Assembly (NCBI GenBank): GCA_965248255.1
Contig: CBDFIW010000002.1
Location: 806,001-870,000 of the forward strand
DNA length: 64,000 nucleotides
From: JAKZVK01 sp965248255
Lineage (GTDB): Bacteria; Acidobacteriota; Terriglobia; Bryobacterales; UBA6623
Direction of reading: 5' to 3'
In this document: one piece after another, positions 9,159-17,682 of the stretch
How positions within the stretch are numbered: the stretch's first letter is position 1
Layout: each line of letters starts with the position of its first letter
Made by a program: the position numbers and the translations under genes
The notes under the pieces: generated by a model
Told to the model about the DNA's origin: nothing
Databases searched by the model: none
Seen by the model: only the letters and a program-made list of their open reading frames with translations

Positions 9159-9350
9159 CTAGCCGGACGCCTCCACGAGTTTCGACGCCAGGCGGGAGTA
9201 GATCGTGTCCATACTCTCCGTCATGCCTGGAGCGAACAACCCGCTGGCGACTGCGACAAAGCCCGCCAGCAGCGCATACTCCACCAGGTCTTGGGCCTCT
9301 TCCTGTCGCCAAATCGCAAGCCTTCGCAGGGCTCGGGTGAGCGTTTTCAT
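9159..9350 (-). CDS. flp: Flp family type IVb pilin
   Basis: A 63-residue pilin. The signature EEAQDLVEYALLAGFVAVAS places the family's conserved Glu-Tyr just after the processing region and before a hydrophobic helix. The basic leader (MKTLTRALRRLAIWR) is cleaved by a TadV-type prepilin peptidase, which is not in this window. An AGGAGA site precedes the start. It is the second of two tandem pilin genes; the short C-terminal tail (YSRLASKLVEASG) is typical of Flp. Confidence 0.9.
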   Translation of the reverse strand: MKTLTRALRRLAIWRQEEAQDLVEYALLAGFVAVASGLFAPGMTESMDTIYSRLASKLVEASG

Positions 9351-9398
9351 CCAGGGTCTCCTGACTTGCGGGGAGAGGTGATCTCCCTAGCAGGGGTT

Positions 9399-9423
9399 TC
9401 CCGCGGGGCAAAGCCCCGCGGGA
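9399..9423. promoter_or_regulatory. Perfect hairpin between tandem flp genes
   Basis: TCCCGCGGGGC and GCCCCGCGGGA form a perfect 11-bp stem with an AAA loop. It sits between the first pilin gene (ends 9457) and the second (starts 9350). No U-tract follows on the transcribed strand, so it may act as an mRNA stabiliser or attenuator that sets the ratio of the two pilins, not as a full terminator. Confidence 0.55.
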
Positions 9424-9456
9424 TCAACGGTTGGCAAAGACGCTTGCCTCGACGGG

Positions 9457-9654
9457 CTAGGTAGCCGCGACGGTAAGGACGCTACCCATACGGGAAAAGA
9501 TGGTACTGATGCTGGTGCTGATACCCGGCAGCAGAGCGCCGGCGGCCACCGCAACGAAGCCGGCCAACAGGGCGTACTCCACCATGTCCTGGCCTTCTAC
9601 GTCGTCAACGATCACGCGAATCCTGCACATCAAGCGATGGAACTTTTCTTTCAT
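9457..9654 (-). CDS. flp: Flp family type IVb pilin
   Basis: A 65-residue pilin beginning MKEKFHRLMCRIRVIVDD, with the Flp signature GQDMVEYALLAGFVAVAAG and the tail IFSRMGSVLTVAAT. The ATG at 9654 is chosen over an upstream in-frame start because it has GGGAGA 6 bases upstream and gives the normal Flp length. It is the first gene of a run that continues with the second pilin and cpaB. Confidence 0.9.
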   Translation of the reverse strand: MKEKFHRLMCRIRVIVDDVEGQDMVEYALLAGFVAVAAGALLPGISTSISTIFSRMGSVLTVAAT

Positions 9655-10005
9655 GAGATCTCCCTTAGCAGTGCTGGTCTGACAATTGAGATTGCGGCGG
9701 TGAGGTGGCACAAATTGGTCGCCTCCCGCCGCGTTCCTGCACTTCGGTCGCAGCGGCGCGCCGACCCTCCTGGACACACCGTGATTTCGCCGTCGCCCCT
9801 CTTATCGGCCGGTCTGCAGAATCTTTAGAGAAAACTTTGTCCGGCTTCGGGCGCCTCGCCCGGCCCTCAGGGACCCGGCCGCGAAGCCAGGCACCGCCGC
9901 GAGATCTACTGTAGGAATCAGGGGGATGTGACGATGAAAATTTGAGACAGCCATGCCACCCCATCTGTTCTGCGTGCGGGAAGACATAGGAGAAAGTGGC
10001 CTTCG
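9655..10005. other. Divergent intergenic region between flp and the LuxR regulator
   Basis: About 350 bases separate the minus-strand pilin operon from the plus-strand response regulator. No gene is supported. It should hold both promoters, so the regulator may control the pilus genes, but I cannot point to a defined operator. Confidence 0.4.
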
Positions 10006-10079
10006 ATGATTTCTGTTTTCCTCTGCGACACCCAGCCGATCCTTCACGAGGGCCTTATTGACTCCCGCATAATATAGAG

Positions 10080-11095
10080 TCAGTCAAAACAAAGAGAAGA
10101 CTGTTTCCAGAAGGCCGTGATCAAACGCGGTTTGCGGTACATGCGGCGGAGTGCCTTGCGGGCCCGCTCGTTCAGCTCGCCGTAGTCTTTCGGACAGACG
10201 TTCGGCAACTCGTGCTGCTTCCAGTAAGCCCAGATGTATTCCACCGGATTCAACTCCGGCGCATAGGGTGGCAAGTACTCGGTTGCGATGTGGCCTTCGG
10301 AGAGTTCGATGAACTCTTGCACCAGGCGGCTACGGTGCGCCGGCAGCCGATCCCAGACGATCAGCAGCGGGCGATCGATATGACGTACCAACGCCTTGAG
10401 AAAGTCGGTCACTTGCTCTTTGCCGATCGCACCGGGATAGAGCCGGAAGTAGAAGTTACGCAGCGTCAGCCCCGCCGAGACGGAAAGCTTCTCCCAGTTG
10501 AAGTTAAACTGCAGCACCGGTGTTTGGCCACGTGGCGCCCAGGTGCGGCAGCGATGCGGCTTCTGACTCAATCCGCTTTCGTCGATGAAGACGAGCGTAC
10601 GGCCTTCGTTTTGGGCTTTTTTTTAATGCGCTTCCAGGTCTTGCGCTTCCAGGTGCGGATCCGCTCTTCGTTGCGCTCGCGCGCCTTTCCGGCCGGGCGT
10701 TGCGGGCTCCAGTCGAGCGCTCGCAGGATCTTCCAGGCGTGGCCTGCGTGGTATGCGACCCCGAACTCGTCTCCGGTCAGCCGAGCCACCCGCGGACAGC
10801 TCCACAGGGGCGTTGGGAAGCCGTGGGCTTCCGGGCCTTCCAGCAGCAGCGACGTCAGGCGTTCGCGTTGTGCGGCATCGAGGAGCGGCTTGCGTCCGGC
10901 GCGCCCGGCCTGGCGGAGTCCGGCCGCACCCTGCTCGCGGTATTGCCGCCGCCACTCACTGACGGTTTGGCGAGCGACGTTCAGCCGTCTCGCCGTCTCG
11001 GACTGATTGTGGCCTTGGTGGAGCAGCCGCATCGCTTCGAAACGGCGCTTCTCCAGCGCCTTGAAATCCCGCTTCACACCTTTGGGGTTGCCCAT
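10080..11095 (-). CDS. IS630-type transposase made by predicted -1 frameshift
   Basis: The first frame (ATG 11095, ends 10568) begins MGNPKGVKRDF and carries a helix-turn-helix (NQSETARRLNVARQTVSEW). The second (ends 10080) carries PLLIVWDRLPAHRS and the Glu motif YAPELNPVEYIWAYWKQ. Slipping back one base on the A-run at 10617-10624 lets translation continue as AQNEGRTLVFIDESGLSQ, which supplies the first catalytic Asp (FIDES) missing from either separate frame. The full product is about 340 residues, normal for the family. Programmed frameshifting is common in IS transposases. Confidence 0.85.
10616..10624 (-). promoter_or_regulatory. A8G slippery site for -1 frameshift
   Basis: On the coding strand the run reads AAAAAAAAG. 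The heptamer A-AAA-AAG is a classical bacterial -1 slippery site, and only the -1 product contains the complete DDE catalytic triad. Confidence 0.75.
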
Positions 11096-11797
11096 ACATA
11101 TATAGATGCTCCACACTGTCAAAAGGTGTCATAATAATTTGCGGGATTCAATAGGTCCATCCTGAGCCGGTCGCAGGACTATACTTTGGCCGGCGGCGCG
11201 GGCACCTTGGAAGAAGCCTCGGCCCGCTTGGAAGAAGTCGAGCCCGGCATTGTGATCGTGGACCGGGCCTATGGGATGCACGCCTTACTGGAATGGGTCG
11301 GAGATGTCCGCCGCCGCTTTCCCGAAACCCAGATCGTGATCTGGGCCGCCAACATCTCCGATGTCGAGTGCTTCCGCGCCCTGCAATGCGGAGCACGTGG
11401 CATTGTCCGTAAGACCGCAACGATCCCGGCGTTGTTTCATTGCCTGGGCACAGTCGTGCGGAAAGAGATCTGGACTGAGAATCTCCTTACTACTCAGGAA
11501 TCCCCACTCGGGCATCCGCGGACTCGTCCGCTGACGCCGCGCGAACAGCAGGTCGCCGAGCTGGTCACCAAGGGCATGAAGAACCGCGAGATCGCCGAAA
11601 CCCTCAACATCGCCACGGGCACGGTGAAGATCCATCTCATGCACATCTTCGAGAAGACCGGCATCCGCGACCGCTTCGAGCTCGCTCTTCATGGACTGCG
11701 GCTGGCGTGTGAGCGCAGCGACGAGCAGGCCAGCTCCTCGAAAACCGACGGTCGGCCCGACCCGAGGCGGACCTTGCCGCTCAAGCCGGTCCGCTGA

Positions 11798-12196
11798 CGG
11801 GGCCGGCCACTCCACAAGCATCCGTTGCGCGCTTGCCAAGGCCTTTCACGTCGGCCCTAGCCGATTATGCGTAGCGACGAGGATTTTGTGCTCGTTAGGC
11901 GAGGCGTACCTGCAGCAGGCTGACGGGCTCAGTTCACGGTGTAGGGGCGGACCGCCGTGTCCGCCCCGCCCCGGGTATGCGGCGTCGCTTTCGCACAGAA
12001 ACCGAGAGCAACTCCGCCGCGCCGGGGCGGACGCAGCGGTCCACCCCTACAAGCTGCCTCCTAGGCCCTTTGGGATATCAAGGGCGCAGCCCTTGACTAG
12101 TTAGGCTGTGGGCAGGCCTCTGCACGCATGTTCCCAAGGGGGGCACGTCCCTGCGAGTCGCTACAATGGAACCTCGGATTCCCCTTCCCCGGGTCA
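11798..12196. repeat. Intergenic region with inverted repeat (11941-12050)
   Basis: No gene is supported. The unit GTAGGGGCGGACCGCCGTG at 11941 and its inverted partner ending GGTCCACCCCTAC at 12050 form a widely spaced inverted repeat with small internal palindromes. Related 'GTAGGGGC...GCCC' palindromes occur at 13291, 27347, 37118 and 38666. The region just upstream of 12197 would hold the promoter of the ypdA-like gene. Confidence 0.6.
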
Positions 12197-13243
12197 ATGT
12201 CCCAAGCCTCCCCGCGTAGCTCCGACCCATCCGTGTTCGATGTCCTGATCGTCGGCGCCGGCCCGACCGGTCTCTCGTGCGCCATCGAGCTGAAACGGCG
12301 CGGGCTCGATGCCGTCGTGGTGGAGAAGGGGTGTGTGGTCAATTCGCTCTACCACTACCCCACCAACATGACCTTCTTCACCACGCCCGAGTTGCTGGAG
12401 ATCGGCGATATCCCCATGACGGCGGTGCGTGACAAGCCCACCCGCACCGAAGCGCTCAAGTACTATCGCCGCGTCGCCGAGCACTACCGGCTCGACATTC
12501 GCCAGTACGAGAGAGTGGACGACATTCGAGGCGAAGACGGCGCTTTTTTCGTCGCGGCCACCTCAAGGCGGCACGGGGCCGTGCAGCACCGGGCCGGCAA
12601 GATCATCCTGGCCACCGGCTACTACGATATTCCGGTGAAGATGAACGTTCCCGGCGAGGACCTCCCCAAGGTCTTCCACTACTACCGCGAGCCCCACCCG
12701 TTCTATGACAGTGACGTCGCGGTGATAGGGGGTAAGAACTCGGCGGCGATCACGGCGCTGGAGGTCTATCGCGCCGGCGGACGCGTTACGCTCATCCATC
12801 GCGAGAGCAAGCTGAGCGACAAGATCAAGTACTGGGTCCGGCCCGACATCGACAACCGTCTCAAGCACGGCGAAATCACCGCTTACTTCGACTCGACCGT
12901 CCTCGGAATTACGCAGCGCGAGATCCTCATCCTCACACCGGAAGGCGAGAAGACGCTGCCCAACGACTTCGTCCTGGCCATGACGGGGTACTCTCCGGAT
13001 CTCGAGTTCCTCCGGCAAGCCGGCATCGTGCTTGAGCCCGACACGCAGAAGCCGCGCACGAACGCCGACACGCTCGCGAGCGACCGTCCCGGGGTCTACT
13101 TGGCAGGCGTCATCGTGGCCGGCGTGCACACCAACGAGATCTTCATCGAGAACGGCCGCTTCCATGGCATACGGATCGCCGATGACATCGCCGCGAAGCT
13201 TGGCCGAACGCAAGAGCCGGTGGCCGTCGGAACCGAGCCGTGA
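12197..13243 (+). CDS. ypdA: YpdA-type putative bacillithiol disulfide reductase
   Basis: A 348-residue FAD/NAD(P)H oxidoreductase. The FAD-binding motif VLIVGAGPTGLSCAIELKRR lies at the N-terminus, LATGYYDIP in the middle, a second dinucleotide motif VAVIGGKNSAAITALE near residue 180, and the C-terminal FAD contact GVYLAGVIVAGVHTNEIFI. There is no CxxC redox pair, a feature of YpdA/Bdr, which reduces bacillithiol disulfide with NADPH. The neighbour bshA makes the first bacillithiol intermediate, which supports the assignment. The ATG at 12197 gives the usual YpdA start. Confidence 0.9.
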   Translation: MSQASPRSSDPSVFDVLIVGAGPTGLSCAIELKRRGLDAVVVEKGCVVNSLYHYPTNMTFFTTPELLEIGDIPMTAVRDKPTRTEALKYYRRVAEHYRLDIRQYERVDDIRGEDGAFFVAATSRRHGAVQHRAGKIILATGYYDIPVKMNVPGEDLPKVFHYYREPHPFYDSDVAVIGGKNSAAITALEVYRAGGRVTLIHRESKLSDKIKYWVRPDIDNRLKHGEITAYFDSTVLGITQREILILTPEGEKTLPNDFVLAMTGYSPDLEFLRQAGIVLEPDTQKPRTNADTLASDRPGVYLAGVIVAGVHTNEIFIENGRFHGIRIADDIAAKLGRTQEPVAVGTEP

Positions 13244-13290
13244 CCGCTAGCAGCCTGCGGCGCAAGCCGAAAGGCGGCGTTGTTTGCGAT

Positions 13291-13314
13291 GTAGGGGCAC
13301 GGCATGCCGTGCCC
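13291..13314. repeat. REP-like palindrome (GTAGGGGCACGGCATGCCGTGCCC)
   Basis: A near-perfect palindrome centred on GGCACGGCATGCCGTGCC, preceded by GTAG. The same sequence occurs at 38666-38690, downstream of an unrelated regulator. Both lie just behind stop codons, a common REP location. Confidence 0.75.
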
Positions 13315-13444
13315 GCGTGCCGCAACACGTAGCCGTATCGGACGGGCTTGATGAAAAGTCTCACTTCCACGACGGTCTGCTAGGTACTTGGATTGTACGG
13401 GCAGCTCTTCCGTCTGCCACCGTCCGACCTCAAAGAACTCGGCC

Positions 13445-14563
13445 ATGAGAATCGGCATCACCTGTTACCCGACCTATGGAGGCAGCGGCATCGTCGCCAC
13501 CGAGTTAGGCATGGAGCTGGCAGTACGTGATCACGAGGTCCACTTCATTACCTATGCCAACCCGATCCGTCTCAGCGCCGAATCGTCGAACATCCACTAT
13601 CACGAGGTCGAGGTCGCCAACTACCCGTTGTTTCAGTACCCTCCTTACAGCCTGGCGCTGGCCTCTCGTATGGTTGAGGTCGCCGAGTCCGCCAAGCTTG
13701 ATCTGTTACACGTCCACTACGCGATTCCGCATTCGATCAGTGCTTTACTCGCAAGCCAGATGGCGGCGCCGCGCCGGCTGCCCTTCATTACGACCCTGCA
13801 CGGAACCGACGTGACTCTCGTGGGCAACGAGCCCTCGTACTTCTCCATTACACGCTTTTCGATCGAGCAGAGCCCCGGCGTGACAACGATCAGCCGCTAC
13901 CTGCACGATCGCACCATCGACGTGTTCGGGATCGAGCGCGAGATTCGTGTGATCCCGAACTTTGTCAATTGCGATCTGTACCACTCGGTCGATGATCCTG
14001 ATGGTCGTGCGCGGCTCGCCGGGCCCGAGGAGAAGATCCTCTTCCACCTTTCGAACTTCCGACCGGTGAAGCGGGTGCTCGATTGTGTTCGCGTCTTCGC
14101 CCGGATTGCCGGCGACGTGCCGTCGCGGCTGGTCATGGCGGGCGACGGCCCCGAGCGCGGACCGGCTGAGTCGCTGGCCCGCGAACTCGGCGTGGCCGAC
14201 CGCGTCTTGTTTCTCGGCAAGCAGCTTCAAGTGGCGCCATTGCTGGGTTTGGCGGACGTCCTTCTGTTGCCGAGTGAAATGGAAGGGTTCGGCCTGGCGG
14301 CGCTCGAGGCCATGGCCTGCGGCGTTCCGCCTGTTGCCTCGGACGTGGGTGGGCTGCCCGAGCTCGTCACCCACGGTCATGACGGGATGCTGCTTCCGGT
14401 CGGTGACGTCGAGGGAATGGCCCAAGCCACCCGCTCGCTGCTGACAGAGTCTGCCCTGCACGACTCGATGGCGTCAGCGGCACGCCAGACGGCACAGGAC
14501 AAGTTCTGCTCCACGAAGATCATCCCGCTTTACGAAGAATACTACCGGGAGATCTGTGAATAG
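13445..14563 (+). CDS. bshA: N-acetyl-alpha-D-glucosaminyl L-malate synthase BshA
   Basis: A 372-residue GT4 family glycosyltransferase that joins UDP-GlcNAc and L-malate, the first step of bacillithiol synthesis in the cytoplasm. The start MRIGITCYPTYGGSGIVATE is the BshA hallmark, followed by LHVHYAIPHSISALLA, TTLHGTDVTLVG and the nucleotide-sugar motif PSEMEGFGLAALEAMACG near residue 275. The ATG at 13445 matches the family start; the longer upstream frame is not needed. It follows the ypdA-like reductase on the same strand; bshB1 is at 28870-29595 and bshC is not in the window. Confidence 0.95.
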   Translation: MRIGITCYPTYGGSGIVATELGMELAVRDHEVHFITYANPIRLSAESSNIHYHEVEVANYPLFQYPPYSLALASRMVEVAESAKLDLLHVHYAIPHSISALLASQMAAPRRLPFITTLHGTDVTLVGNEPSYFSITRFSIEQSPGVTTISRYLHDRTIDVFGIEREIRVIPNFVNCDLYHSVDDPDGRARLAGPEEKILFHLSNFRPVKRVLDCVRVFARIAGDVPSRLVMAGDGPERGPAESLARELGVADRVLFLGKQLQVAPLLGLADVLLLPSEMEGFGLAALEAMACGVPPVASDVGGLPELVTHGHDGMLLPVGDVEGMAQATRSLLTESALHDSMASAARQTAQDKFCSTKIIPLYEEYYREICE

Positions 14564-14633
14564 GCGGCCACTCGAGTGAGAGGTCATGCCGACGACTGAC
14601 GGCTTTGAGGCTTCGGGCCCGTCACAGGCGTTC

Positions 14634-14653
14634 GGGCTCGGCATGCCGAGCCC
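14634..14653. repeat. Perfect 20-bp palindrome GGGCTCGGCATGCCGAGCCC
   Basis: A self-complementary site between the converging bshA and modC genes. It resembles the GGCACGGCATGCCGTGCC repeats and may act as a bidirectional transcription stop or a REP relic. There is no U-tract. Confidence 0.6.
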
Positions 14654-14691
14654 CCACATTCAGTGAAGATGAGCGAACCGGACTCAGGCAC

Positions 14692-15837
14692 TCACGCGCC
14701 GATCTTGTCTGCGAAGGCGGTGGAAGTGAAATCGGAATCGTAAAGCACACAGCTTGCGGTGTTGATGATGAGGAACACCCGGCTCCCCGAGGCAAGCTTC
14801 AGATCACTACAGGCCGCCGGCATCACCTCCACTGCCACATTGCGAACGTCATCGGCGACCGAGACGGTGATCAAGCGAAGATCGTCAACGGACTGGACGC
14901 TGACGACCCGCCCGGGCAGGACGTTGGGCGCCGACAGCCCCACCGGGTGCGCGGCGGAAAGGATGATGTCCCTGGCAGGCACCCCCACCCACATGCGCAG
15001 CCCAGGCGAGCTCCGGGCGCCCGAGACGGCCAGCCGAAGCGACGGATTGCCCGGGCTGAGCGAGACTTCCGTCGTCTGCTCAGCAACTTCGGCCACGGTA
15101 CAGGGCAGGATGTTCTCGAAGCCGTCTGGCAGCGTCGCTGGGAACACCCTGGGGTCGGTGAGCACGTCCGGTGGTTCGCCTCTGGCCACAACTTCGCCCT
15201 TCGCGAGGACAATCAACTCGTCACAGAGCGCCTGCACCTCCATGGGGTCATGGGAAACCAACAACATCGGAATCTGAAACTGATCCACCACCCTGCGTAG
15301 GAACGGTAAGACTCGGCGGCGCAAGGGAAGATCGAGCGAGGCCAACGGCTCGTCGAGCAACAGCAGCCGCGGCCCGGAACAGATCGCCCGGCCGAGCGCG
15401 ACGCGCTGCCGTTCGCCGCCCGACAGCGTCGCGACGTCGCGATCGAGCAGCGGCGTGATCTCCAAAAGCTCACAGACGGTCTGGAACGTCCGCTCGAGTG
15501 AGTTCCCCGAGCGCCTTGCACGGGAGGCGCCGGCGAGCAGGTTGCGCCGCACGTTGTGGTGCGGGAACAACAAGTCCTCTTGCGGCACGTAGCCAATGCT
15601 GCGCGACTCAGGGCGTACGTAGATGCGCCGCGGCGAGTCGAGCCAAACTTCCTCACCGAGCCGAACGTGGCCCGTGGCGCGGCGCTTCAGTCCGGCGATC
15701 GACTGCAATAGACTGGTCTTGCCCGCCCCGGAAGGCCCGAAGATGCCGGTTACGTGACGAGCAGCCGTGAAGGCGGCGCGCACGTCGAAGTGGTCCAGGG
15801 GAAGCAACACATCGACCGTTAGTTGTTCGGGACTCAT
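14692..15837 (-). CDS. modC: Molybdate ABC transporter ATP-binding protein ModC
   Basis: A 381-residue ATPase with Walker A GPSGAGKTS, signature LSGGERQRVALGRA, Walker B LLLLDEPLASLD and switch histidine LLVSHD. The C-terminal part (about residues 295-375) is a MOP/TOBE-type oxyanion-binding domain, as in ModC. It energises import of molybdate through ModB. The start overlaps the end of modB by 4 bases (ATGA), showing translational coupling in a modA-modB-modC operon. Confidence 0.93.
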   Translation of the reverse strand: MSPEQLTVDVLLPLDHFDVRAAFTAARHVTGIFGPSGAGKTSLLQSIAGLKRRATGHVRLGEEVWLDSPRRIYVRPESRSIGYVPQEDLLFPHHNVRRNLLAGASRARRSGNSLERTFQTVCELLEITPLLDRDVATLSGGERQRVALGRAICSGPRLLLLDEPLASLDLPLRRRVLPFLRRVVDQFQIPMLLVSHDPMEVQALCDELIVLAKGEVVARGEPPDVLTDPRVFPATLPDGFENILPCTVAEVAEQTTEVSLSPGNPSLRLAVSGARSSPGLRMWVGVPARDIILSAAHPVGLSAPNVLPGRVVSVQSVDDLRLITVSVADDVRNVAVEVMPAACSDLKLASGSRVFLIINTASCVLYDSDFTSTAFADKIGA

Positions 15838-16514
15838 CGCGCGTGGCGGTGTCGGGGCCGCTGCCTGGAGAGGTGTTCCGATACAAGGATGCTAGCGAAT
15901 CCCACCAACAGAGCCATCGACACGAGAACGTAGGCCGAGCGGTCGTCACCGACTTGCTGGGCTGAAAAGATTGCCGATGCGAGAGTCTGCGTGTGGCCGG
16001 GGATGTTGCCGGCGATCGTAACCGTAGCCCCGAACTCGCCGATGGCCCGGGTGAATCCCAAGATCGTGGCCGCCAAGAGCCCGCGGGAAGCCAACGGCAG
16101 CGTGTACCGGACGAACGTCGAGACGGGTCCATGGCCCAACGTGCGGGCCATCATCTCCAGTCCCGGGTCGACGCCTTCGAAAGCCACGCGCGCTGTCCGC
16201 ACCACCAGAGGAGTGGCCATGACGGCGGATGCCAAGATCGCCGCTTTCCAGGTCAGTAGGATGCTGAGGTCGAAGCCGATCGTGTTGCGGCCGAGCATGC
16301 CGTCCGTCGCGAGCATCCGCAGTAGCAGATAGCCCACGGCCGTGGGCGGCAAGACCAACGGCAATCCGACCAGCGTCGAGACGACGCTTTTGAAGCGGAA
16401 CTCGACGCGAGCCAGCAAGTAAGCCAACAAGGTCCCGGGGATGAGAACCACGAGCGTGGCGACAGACGCGACCTGGAGCGTCAGCAAGATCGCGCTCAGA
16501 GTCGATTCCGTCAT
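15834..16514 (-). CDS. modB: Molybdate ABC transporter permease ModB
   Basis: A 226-residue inner-membrane permease with about five membrane helices and the EAA-type loop that contacts ModC (GVDPGLEMMARTLGHGPVSTF, slightly rearranged). The C-terminal region TRAIGEFGATVTIAGNIPGHTQTL is diagnostic of ModB. Its ATG overlaps the modA stop and its stop overlaps the modC start, each by 4 bases. Confidence 0.93.
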   Translation of the reverse strand: MTESTLSAILLTLQVASVATLVVLIPGTLLAYLLARVEFRFKSVVSTLVGLPLVLPPTAVGYLLLRMLATDGMLGRNTIGFDLSILLTWKAAILASAVMATPLVVRTARVAFEGVDPGLEMMARTLGHGPVSTFVRYTLPLASRGLLAATILGFTRAIGEFGATVTIAGNIPGHTQTLASAIFSAQQVGDDRSAYVLVSMALLVGFASILVSEHLSRQRPRHRHAR

Positions 16515-17335
16515 TCGATCGGTTGTGCTCCGGGGATCACGAAGCCGTGCTTGCCGAAAAGTTCGAGGGCTTGAGGGCTTGCCAGGAACCCGAGGAAGGC
16601 GCGCGCGGCTTCCGCGTTGCGGCCACCACGAACCTGGGCGGCTGCGTAGCTGATTTCGGGAGCGAGCGACTGCGGCGCCGGTAGCACGATTCGCACCTTA
16701 TCAGATAGCGCGGCGTCGGTCCGGTAAACGATGCCCACGACATCCGGTTGGGCCTCGACCATTCCCAGGGCCGCGCGAACGTCGGGCGCCGGCGCTACAC
16801 GGTCGCGTACGCGTGACCAGAGACTCCCGCCGTCGACGGCGACGTTTTCCAGGAAGGCTTTGGCGTAACCTCCCGCCGGAACAGCCTCTGGGTTCGCAAG
16901 AGAGAGGAAGCGGAACTCGGCGCCGGCGAGATCCGCCGGCTCGTTGAGCGCAAGGGGGCTGTCTCGGTTCGCGATGATGACGAGGCGGTTCGATAGGAAC
17001 GAGCGCCGCGTGCCGGCGACAAGGAGCTGCTTCTCTTCGACGTAATCCATCCACCGCTCGCTGGCGGACAGAAAGACGTCTGCGGATTCGGTCGCCTCGA
17101 CCTGCAAAGCCAGGACGTTGGAGCCCGCGAAGTTGAACAGCGGCTTGAGCCCGTGGCGGCTCTCGAACTCTCGGCCCACGTCTTCCAGTACGTCCTTGAG
17201 GCTGGCCGCCGCGAACACGAGCGGCCCCCGCGGTGCGGTCCCAGGCCCTGAGCAGCCCAGCATCGCCATCAGCATGGTGGTGAGCGCAACTGGAGGCGTC
17301 CGCTGCCGGAACCGAGGTTTGAGGTGATGCCGCAT
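16511..17335 (-). CDS. modA: Molybdate-binding lipoprotein ModA
   Basis: A 274-residue substrate-binding protein with a lipoprotein signal (MLMAMLGCSG). The mature part begins LVFAAASLKDVLEDVG, the ModA oxyanion-binding start, with FAGSNVLALQVE, ADVFLSASERWMD and PDVVGIVYRTDAAL following. The ATG at 17335 (MRHHLKPRF) is preferred over 17365 because it gives a normal signal peptide. It is first in the modABC operon. No Mo-responsive operator (ModE box) is evident upstream; that region is filled with palindromic repeats. Confidence 0.92.
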   Translation of the reverse strand: MRHHLKPRFRQRTPPVALTTMLMAMLGCSGPGTAPRGPLVFAAASLKDVLEDVGREFESRHGLKPLFNFAGSNVLALQVEATESADVFLSASERWMDYVEEKQLLVAGTRRSFLSNRLVIIANRDSPLALNEPADLAGAEFRFLSLANPEAVPAGGYAKAFLENVAVDGGSLWSRVRDRVAPAPDVRAALGMVEAQPDVVGIVYRTDAALSDKVRIVLPAPQSLAPEISYAAAQVRGGRNAEAARAFLGFLASPQALELFGKHGFVIPGAQPIE

Positions 17336-17682
17336 GAAAAGGCCAATCTTACCAGCCTGCCCCACCTACTACTGCAGCTGTGTTGAGCGCCGTAGGCGCG
17401 GCCCAGATAATAGCCCAGGGCGTGAGCCCTGGGAAACGGTGCAGTCTCTCAGCCACAACCTGTCGGGATGCGAGGGCGGGCGTTTTGAGCCCGCCCTCGC
17501 ATCCCGACAGGTTTGATACGCGTTGTTCCCTAATCCTGGGGTTCCACCCCAGGCTGTTGTTTGGGCCACGCCTGCGGCGCTCTGATTCTACGCCCGTCTG
17601 ACTGTGCTCTCGAAACAGCACATTCGTGCCCTATGTTCCCGCGATGGTCCCTGTCCGTTACCCAACCGCTACAATCTGAGAA
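17336..17682. repeat. Intergenic region with long perfect hairpin (17457-17513)
   Basis: No gene is supported. Two perfectly complementary 25-base arms (17457-17481 and 17489-17513) surround a GTTTTGA loop. Outside them a second layer pairs imperfectly (GAGCGCCGTAGGCGCGGCCC near 17387 with the CGCCTGCGGCGCTC stretch near 17570). Part of the right side (CTCGCATCCCG...AATCCTGGGGTT...GTTTGGGC) recurs in diverged form at about 36750-36835. It behaves like a mobile palindromic repeat rather than a promoter. Confidence 0.75.

Larger units (their letters stand above)
10058..11151 (-). mobile_element. IS630-type insertion sequence with frameshifted transposase
   Basis: A 1094-bp element. Its ends read TTGACTCCCGC at the left and, inward from the right, TTGAATCCCGC. 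TA dinucleotides at 10056-10057 and 11152-11153 are the target duplication. It differs in sequence and length from the element at 6441-7604, so two separate IS630-type lineages hit this Tad locus. Confidence 0.88.
10006..11797 (+). pseudogene. LuxR-type response regulator split by an IS630-type element
   Basis: The ATG at 10006 (AGGAG upstream) opens a receiver domain, ISVFLCDTQPILHEGL, interrupted at a TA by the IS at 10058-11151. Removing the IS and one TA joins codon CTT (10054-10056) to AGG at 11153 and restores one open frame of 231 residues: receiver (VEPGIVIVD phospho-acceptor region, KTATIPALF) plus a C-terminal LuxR/NarL helix-turn-helix (LTPREQQVAELVTKGMKNREIA, GTVKIHLMHIFEKTG). Without excision the 11186-11797 part could still make a DNA-binding domain without a full receiver. 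It is divergent from the Flp pilin genes and may have regulated them. Confidence 0.88.
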
